This document shows, one piece after another, positions 59,240-64,000 of a stretch of DNA of 64,000 bases. Position 1 is the stretch's first letter. Every line of letters starts with the position of its first letter. Position numbers and translations under genes: made by a program. The notes beneath the pieces were generated by a model, which saw nothing but the letters and a program-made list of their open reading frames with translations, was not told the origin of the DNA and searched no databases. Source of the DNA: VAXT01 sp963774625. Its GTDB lineage: Bacteria > Actinomycetota > Thermoleophilia > Gaiellales > Gaiellaceae. The DNA lies in assembly GCA_963774625.1 (NCBI GenBank), contig CAVZFQ010000013.1, forward strand, positions 1,364,001-1,428,000, given 5' to 3'.

Positions 59240-62071
59240 GTGGTTCCTGCAGTCGCGCTCGAGATCGTCGGCCGCGAGGACGAGCTCGCAGCCCTCGACG
59301 AGTTCTTCGGGGCCGACCCTAAACCGGCACGAGCGCTCGTTCTGGACGGAGATCCCGGCATCGGGAAGACGACGCTCTTGCGGTACGCGATCGCGTGCGC
59401 CGGGGCAGGTCCCGCGCGCGTTCTGAGCTGCGCACCGGCGAGCTCCGAGGCGCCGCTCGCCTTCGCATCGTTGCGGGATCTCTTCGCCGACGTAGACGAC
59501 GAGCTCCCGAGCCGCCTGCCCTCCCCCCAACGGCGCGCGCTCGAGATCGCGCTCTTGAGGGCGGACCCCGGACGTGGGAAGCCCGACCAGGGAGCAATCT
59601 CAGCGGCCGTCCTCGGCGTTCTACGGCTGCTGACGGAGCTGTCGCCCGTCCTGCTTGCGATCGACGACGCGCAGTGGCTTGATCCCGAGTCCGCAGCGGC
59701 GCTCGGGTTCGTCGTCCGCCGCATCGACTCCTTGCCCATCTCCCTGCTCGTCGCCTCACGTGGAGGTGCGGGCGAGCCCGCGGCTCTCGGCCTCGACCGG
59801 GCTCTTCCGGACGAGCGGGTGCTGCGCCTCCACATCGGGCCGCTCAGCCTCGGGGCACTTCACCGCATGCTCAACGTCCGGCTCGACAAGGTCTTTCCGC
59901 GACCGACGCTCCGTCGGCTGCACGAAGTTTCCGGCGGCAATCCCTTCTTCGCCCTCGAGCTCGCCCGCGCGCTGGAGCGCCGGGGCGGACACACCGGCGC
60001 GAGCGAGATCCTTCCGGTGCCCGAGCGGCTCAACGAGCTCGTCGGTGAACGCCTTGCGACCTTGCCGGACGAAACCTTCGAGGTCGTGCAGGTCGCGGCC
60101 GCGCTGTCCAGCCCGACGGTTCGAATCGTCACTGCCGTCGCAGGTTCCGATCCCAGCTCCGTGGACGGGGCCGTCGAGGCCCAGGTGATCGAGGTCGAGC
60201 AGGGCAGCATTCGGTTCACGCACCCCCTCCTCGCTTCGGCTGCCTACGCGGCGGTTCCGCCTGCCCGTCGGCGCGAGCTGCACGCTCGCCTCGCCGGGGT
60301 CGTCGTCGGGACCGAGGAGCGGGCGACGCATCTCGCTCTGGCGACCGAGAGCGTGGACGCTTCTGTCGCCGCCGAACTGGAGGAGGCGGCGCAGGTGGCG
60401 CGGGCGCGGGGGGCGCCGGCCGCCGCAGCGAGTCTCGCAGAACACGCCCGCCGGCTGACCCCACCCCGGGATGCCGGCGACCTGCTGCGTCGGACGATGG
60501 AGGCCGCCGGCTTCCATTACGAGGCCGGCGACGCCGGACTGGGGCGCGCGCTGCTCGAAGATGCAGTGGCGTCGGCGGAGCCCGGCCTGCAGCGGGCCGA
60601 GGCGCTCAAGCGGCTTGCGCGAGCCCACTCGTTCGAGGCCGACCTCCGTGTGGCGGCCACTCTCTACCGCCGTGCGATCGACGAGGCCGGCGATACAGGG
60701 TCGACCCGGGCTGACGCGGAGGCAGGGCTCGGGGTCGCGCTCATGCGCATGCTCGAAGACCTGCCTGCGGCGGTGGAGCACGCACGCCGGGCATCACGGC
60801 TCGCGGAGGTGCTGCCCGACGCTCGAGATCTCGCCGAGTTCCTGTCGACCCAGGCCGTGATCGAGGCGCTCACGGGCGATGCCGCTGGGCCGCAGTCGAT
60901 GGCGCGCGCCGTCGAGGTCGGGGAGGCGGCTGAGCGTGCCGGCCGCGCGCACGATGCAGCCTTCCTCGTGGGTCTTCGGGGGCCGGCCTTCATGCCGGCG
61001 GTGCTCGGCGCCTTCACGGACGATCTCGAGGGCGCGCGTCGCGTCGTCGAGCGGGCCCGGACGCAGGCGCTGGAGTTCGGGGACGAGGCCTCGCTGCCGC
61101 TGATTCTGCGCTACCTGGGGTACGTCGAGCTGCTCGAGGGCAATTGGGAGACGGCGGGCAGCTGGGCGAACGAGGGCTACGAGGTCGCCGTGCAGACGGG
61201 ACAGGTCTCGCAGCAGGCCGTGCTGGCAGGAACGAGAGCGCTCATCGACGCGCACCTGGGTCGAGAAGAAGAGACGCGCGCCGCAGCGGCGGAGGCACTC
61301 CGTCTCGCCGACGACACCGCGGCCATGTTTGCCCGGCTCCTCGCGGTCTCGGCACACGGCGTGCTCGAGCTGTCGCTGGGGAACGCCGCGGCCGCGCTGG
61401 AGCAGCTGGAGCCGCTCGTCGAGGACCTCGAGGCCGCCGGCCTGCGGGAGCCCGCGGTGTCCCGGTTCGTGCCCGACACGATTCATGCGCTCCTCGCCGT
61501 CGGCCGGTCGACCGATGCGGAGGCGCTGCTGGCCCGGTTCGAGGAGCGCGCCGTTCGCCTGAACCGCCCGTCGGCGCTTGCGGCCTCCGCGCGGTGCAGG
61601 GGCCTTCTTCTGGCTTCCTCGTCCCACTTCGAAGGGGCGATCGCGAGCCTGAAACTCGCTCTCGAGCACCACGAACGGATCGCCATCCCCTTCGATCGCA
61701 CGCGAACGCTGCTCGCCCTCGGAGCGACCTACCGGCGAGGCAAGCAGAAGGCGGCTGCGCGAACGACGCTCGACGAGGCGGTCGCGGAGTTCGAGCGCCT
61801 AGGCGCGTCGCTGTGGGCGCAGGAGGCTCGGGCTCAGCTGGCGCGAATCGGCGGGCGGGTCCCGTCGGGGGGCAAGCTGACGCCGACCGAGCAGCGGGTA
61901 GCGGACCTCGTGCTCGAGGGACTCTCGAGCAAGCAGGTCGCGGCGGCGCTCTTCGTCACCCCGAAGACGGTCGAAACGCAGCTCTCGCGCATCTACGCCA
62001 AGCTCGGGATCCACTCTCGTGCGCAGCTCGCGCGCCGCCTGGCTCGGGAGCCGGGCACGGGCAAACTGTAG
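59240..62071 (+). CDS. LuxR-family regulator with AAA ATPase and TPR-like sensor (LAL/MalT type)
   Basis: A 943-residue regulator. The N-terminal ATPase has IVGREDELAALDEFF, LDGDPGIGKTTLLRYAI (Walker A) and LLAIDDAQWLDPES (Walker B with the LAL pattern). A long helical-repeat middle (residues 380-860) acts as sensor. The C-terminal LuxR helix-turn-helix is GKLTPTEQRVADLVLEGLSSKQVAAALFVTPKTVETQLSRIYAKLGIHSRAQLARRL. It starts at GTG 59240, ten bases after TAGCAT, and 40 bases after clpB. Such proteins activate operons on binding ATP and a ligand. The likely targets are the small secreted genes next to it, but that is only proximity. Confidence 0.93.
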   Translation: MVPAVALEIVGREDELAALDEFFGADPKPARALVLDGDPGIGKTTLLRYAIACAGAGPARVLSCAPASSEAPLAFASLRDLFADVDDELPSRLPSPQRRALEIALLRADPGRGKPDQGAISAAVLGVLRLLTELSPVLLAIDDAQWLDPESAAALGFVVRRIDSLPISLLVASRGGAGEPAALGLDRALPDERVLRLHIGPLSLGALHRMLNVRLDKVFPRPTLRRLHEVSGGNPFFALELARALERRGGHTGASEILPVPERLNELVGERLATLPDETFEVVQVAAALSSPTVRIVTAVAGSDPSSVDGAVEAQVIEVEQGSIRFTHPLLASAAYAAVPPARRRELHARLAGVVVGTEERATHLALATESVDASVAAELEEAAQVARARGAPAAAASLAEHARRLTPPRDAGDLLRRTMEAAGFHYEAGDAGLGRALLEDAVASAEPGLQRAEALKRLARAHSFEADLRVAATLYRRAIDEAGDTGSTRADAEAGLGVALMRMLEDLPAAVEHARRASRLAEVLPDARDLAEFLSTQAVIEALTGDAAGPQSMARAVEVGEAAERAGRAHDAAFLVGLRGPAFMPAVLGAFTDDLEGARRVVERARTQALEFGDEASLPLILRYLGYVELLEGNWETAGSWANEGYEVAVQTGQVSQQAVLAGTRALIDAHLGREEETRAAAAEALRLADDTAAMFARLLAVSAHGVLELSLGNAAAALEQLEPLVEDLEAAGLREPAVSRFVPDTIHALLAVGRSTDAEALLARFEERAVRLNRPSALAASARCRGLLLASSSHFEGAIASLKLALEHHERIAIPFDRTRTLLALGATYRRGKQKAAARTTLDEAVAEFERLGASLWAQEARAQLARIGGRVPSGGKLTPTEQRVADLVLEGLSSKQVAAALFVTPKTVETQLSRIYAKLGIHSRAQLARRLAREPGTGKL

Positions 62072-62141
62072 GGCTTTTCCGACTTTCTCAGGCGCTGTCG
62101 CGCTCGTAGCTTCGACGCGTCAATTCGAGAAGGAGGAAACG

Positions 62142-62612
62142 ATGAACCGGAAGTTGCTGGTTGCGGTTCTGACGGTCTTGGTCGCGGTAGTCGCAACGAC
62201 GGCGGCTGCGGCAACAGGCTCGGGCGGCGGCAGTGACCATCGCCTGGTGATCGGAGTCCGCGTCGACTTCACGGGCCCGACCCACGCGGAGGGAACATTC
62301 AACGCGTGCTGTGCCGTGAACGACAGCGGCCAGGCGCAGGCCGACGTCACCTCGTACGTGCCGCACGAGAACAACACGGCCACCTTCGAAGCGACCGAGA
62401 GGTTTTCGGGCTCGGAGGGAACCTTCGTGGCGGAGCTTCGCGGACGGACGGGCCCGCTCGACAGCCCGCGGCACATCGCGCGCGGTCGCTGGCGCGTGGT
62501 CAGCGGCACCGGTGCGTACGAGGACCTGAGGGGCCACGGAGTCTTCACCGCGGTCACCAATCAGTCCACCGGCGCCCTGACGGCCGTCAACGACGGCTCG
62601 GGCCGCCCGTAA
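62142..62612 (+). CDS. Small secreted beta-rich protein, function unknown
   Basis: A 156-residue exported protein. A signal peptide (KLLVAVLTVLVAVVATTAAAA) is followed by a beta-rich domain (HRLVIGVRVDFTGPTHAEGTFNACCAVNDSG, GSEGTFVAELRGRTG, RHIARGRWRVVSGTGAYEDLRGHGVFTAVTN). The closing GTGAYEDLRGHG pattern is seen in small secreted barrel proteins (DUF3224/allene-oxide-cyclase-like). No catalytic residues are clear. ATG 62142 follows AGGAGGA. It lies 71 bases after the LuxR-type regulator on the same strand. Confidence 0.75.
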   Translation: MNRKLLVAVLTVLVAVVATTAAAATGSGGGSDHRLVIGVRVDFTGPTHAEGTFNACCAVNDSGQAQADVTSYVPHENNTATFEATERFSGSEGTFVAELRGRTGPLDSPRHIARGRWRVVSGTGAYEDLRGHGVFTAVTNQSTGALTAVNDGSGRP

Positions 62613-62617
62613 CGGAA

Positions 62618-62881
62618 TTGTCGGCCCGCGGCGGCAGCACGGCGACGTACCTCGTCGAGGTGTACGAGCGACGGGGGATGACAGCCCTCGACGACCTCGA
62701 GGTCCGTTGCCGGGCTGCTGCCGATGGGTTTGACGGGGTGCGGTACGTCCGGTCGATCCTCGTCCCGGATGACGAAACGTGCTTCCACCTCTTCGAAGGC
62801 CCGTCCGAGGAGGAGGTCCGGAAGGTCGGCGCCCTGGCCGGGCTGGCTCCGCTTCGAGTCGTGGCCTGCCTCGCGCACTGA
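62618..62881 (+). CDS. Small DUF4242/nickel-binding-like protein
   Basis: An 87-residue protein starting at TTG 62618. TYLVEVYERRGMTALDDLEVRCRAAA, GVRYVRSILVPDDETCFHLFEGPSEEEVRKV match the DUF4242 group (SCO4226-like nickel-binding ferredoxin-fold proteins). The fold has one His and one Cys that could bind metal (DETCFHLFEG). It is co-directional with the secreted gene, 6 bases after its stop, so they are probably co-transcribed. The start lacks a strong RBS and may use coupling. Confidence 0.75.
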   Translation: MSARGGSTATYLVEVYERRGMTALDDLEVRCRAAADGFDGVRYVRSILVPDDETCFHLFEGPSEEEVRKVGALAGLAPLRVVACLAH

Positions 62882-62909
62882 CACTCAGTCCGAGCGATAG
62901 CGTCCGCGC

Positions 62910-63559
62910 ATGCCCGAGACCCGCACCGTCGGCCAGCTCGTCGCCGACACGATCCGCCTGTACGGCGAGCGCTTCTGGCGCGTGTTGCCACTCGGGCTGA
63001 GCGTCGCCGTCGTCGACCAGCTCTTCCAGGGCCTCTCGCGCGAGGAGCTGGGTGCTGCTGATGGTCACCGTCGGGCGGGCTCCTGATGACAGCGTCGTAC
63101 GCGGCCGCGAGCCTGATCGCGCTCGGCAAGAGCAGCAGATATCCGCACGTGGGGACGAGCTCTGCTCGCCGGCTGGGTCGCGTTCTTCCCCGTGCCGGCA
63201 CTGCTGCTGCTCTTCGTGCTTCCGGCCGTCGCCTGGCTGGCGCTCGTCGGCCTGGTCGTCCCGGTGATCCTTGCCGAGGACACGGGTCTGCGGGCTGGTT
63301 TCCGCCGGGCGCTCGAGCTTGCGCGGGCCGACTACATCCACGCTCTCGGGTCGCTGGCAACGCTCGTGATCGTCTACTTCCTCACGCGCACATGCTCGTG
63401 CTCCTGCTGCGCGGCACGAGCGACCAGACCGAGCGCGTGGCGGTCTTTCTCGGCGACCTCGTGCTGGCGCCGCTGCTGTTCCTGGGCGGAGCGCTCCTTT
63501 ACTTCGACCAGGTCGCGCGCCACGATGGACGGCGTGGAGAACCTGTACCACGGCGGTAG
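62910..63559 (+). CDS. Polytopic membrane protein, function unknown, frameshifted
   Basis: A membrane protein of about 215 residues. ATG 62910 gives MPETRTVGQLVADTIRLYGERFWRVLPLGLSV. Later pieces in other frames give TASYAAASLIALGK, then LLAGWVAFFPVPALLLLFVLP, LALVGLVVPVILAEDTGLRAGFRRALELARADY, and VFLGDLVLAPLLFLGGALLYFDQVA. At least three frame changes occur near 63050-63090, 63140-63160 and 63390. Five to six helices are expected. The end overlaps the next gene. The pattern of membrane helices with RAGFRRALELARADY resembles glycerophosphoryl-diester-phosphodiesterase-type membrane domains. No function assigned. Confidence 0.65.
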
Positions 63560-64000
63560 CCGCAGCCTGCAGGACCGCTTCGACACGCGCCGGATCGCCG
63601 ACCGGCTCGAGGAGAAGACGGTCCGCGACACGATCGACGAGGGCGACCGCGCGTTCATCGAGGCAAGGGACATGTTCTTCATCGCCACCGCCGACGCCGA
63701 GGGCCGGCCGCAGTCCTCGTACAAGGGCGGCGATCCCGGATTCGTGCGCGTGCTCGACGAGCGCACGATCGCGTTCCCGAACTACGACGGGAACGGCATG
63801 TACCTGACGGCCGGGAACATGCTCGTCAACCCGAACGTCGGGCTGCTGTTCATCGATTTCGAAGGCCGGAAGCGCATGCGCTTGAACGGCGTGGCCTCAG
63901 TGGACGAGAACGATCCGCTGCTCGCCGAGTATCCCGAGGCGCAGTTCGTGATCCGAGTGCGGGCGACCGAGGTCTTTCCGAACTGCCCGCGCTACATCCA
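63525..64000 (+). CDS. Pyridoxamine 5'-phosphate oxidase-like flavin protein, 3' partial
   Basis: An open frame of 158 codons from ATG 63525 that runs off the window end. RDTIDEGDRAFIEARDMFFIATADAEGRPQSSYKGGDPGFVRVLDERTIAFPNYDGNGMYLTAGNML is the split-barrel FMN-binding fold of PPOx-like proteins, and NPNVGLLFIDFEGRKRMRLNG follows the pattern. It probably reduces a small substrate with FMN or F420. The start overlaps the preceding membrane gene. Confidence 0.87.
   Translation, partial: MDGVENLYHGGSRSLQDRFDTRRIADRLEEKTVRDTIDEGDRAFIEARDMFFIATADAEGRPQSSYKGGDPGFVRVLDERTIAFPNYDGNGMYLTAGNMLVNPNVGLLFIDFEGRKRMRLNGVASVDENDPLLAEYPEAQFVIRVRATEVFPNCPRYI

Overview
The window is a 64 kb chromosomal piece of a very GC-rich actinobacterium. 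The lineage that fits best is the class Thermoleophilia (Gaiellales or Solirubrobacterales type), but this is an inference from gene content. The evidence is frequent GTG and TTG starts, a dnaK-grpE-dnaJ-hspR-clpB operon, inositol-3-phosphate synthase next to a CDP-alcohol phosphatidyltransferase, a DasR-like amino-sugar regulon, and many start codons lying 6-8 bases after a TANNNT -10 box (leaderless mRNAs). No insertion sequence, phage, integrase, CRISPR array or plasmid function was seen. It reads as ordinary chromosome.

Layout. 1-8 kb: the end of a membrane diguanylate cyclase, small conserved proteins, rsgA behind a possible leader-peptide attenuator, a cyclic-nucleotide-binding protein, a SnoaL/ANTAR protein and a secreted lytic transglycosylase. 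8-18 kb: an amino-sugar and peptidoglycan-recycling regulon. murQ-nagA-ATPase runs leftward; a GntR regulator, a SIS-domain deaminase/isomerase, an ABC importer (binding protein and two permeases) and a GH3 beta-N-acetylhexosaminidase run rightward. Matching 16-bp operators sit in both control regions. 18-20 kb: a principal-type sigma factor coupled to rpmE, a membrane protein and tRNA-Ala(TGC). 20-29 kb: a long leftward set with a cyclic-2,3-DPG-synthetase-like GTPase, carbamate kinase, a DUF4331/TPR/anti-sigma/ECF-sigma cassette, ornithine carbamoyltransferase, a rhomboid protease, a small zincin and a 29-residue membrane peptide. 29-38 kb: ferritin, an M3-like peptidase and YjbQ sharing one bidirectional promoter, a double GNAT, an RNA m5U methyltransferase, a family-4-like uracil-DNA glycosylase, a glycosyltransferase-PHP fusion and a TetR regulator. 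38-49 kb: a 1723-residue secreted subtilase, then a phosphoinositide set (PAP2, CDP-alcohol phosphatidyltransferase, and Ino1 in frame behind two ribbon-helix-helix domains), a methyltransferase, a lipoprotein and moaA. 50-64 kb: stress proteins (CsbD), an ATP-grasp protein, an M29 aminopeptidase, the chaperone operon, a large LuxR regulator and small secreted proteins.

Reading frames are broken in many genes: 1-0.8 kb, 8-18 kb and 63-63.5 kb heavily, and singly or in pairs in rsgA, argF, the anti-sigma gene, the TPR gene, arcC, the lipoprotein, the 50.2 kb gene and the M29 aminopeptidase. The protein always resumes in another frame with its motifs intact, so base indels in the assembly are more likely than decay. 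These genes are listed as CDS with the breaks noted.

How the genes work together. The 8-18 kb regulon imports and breaks down GlcNAc/MurNAc-containing sugars. The 45-47 kb set makes inositol lipids and may be self-regulated through a repeated 8-bp palindrome. The 52-59 kb operon is the Hsp70/Hsp100 system under its own HspR.
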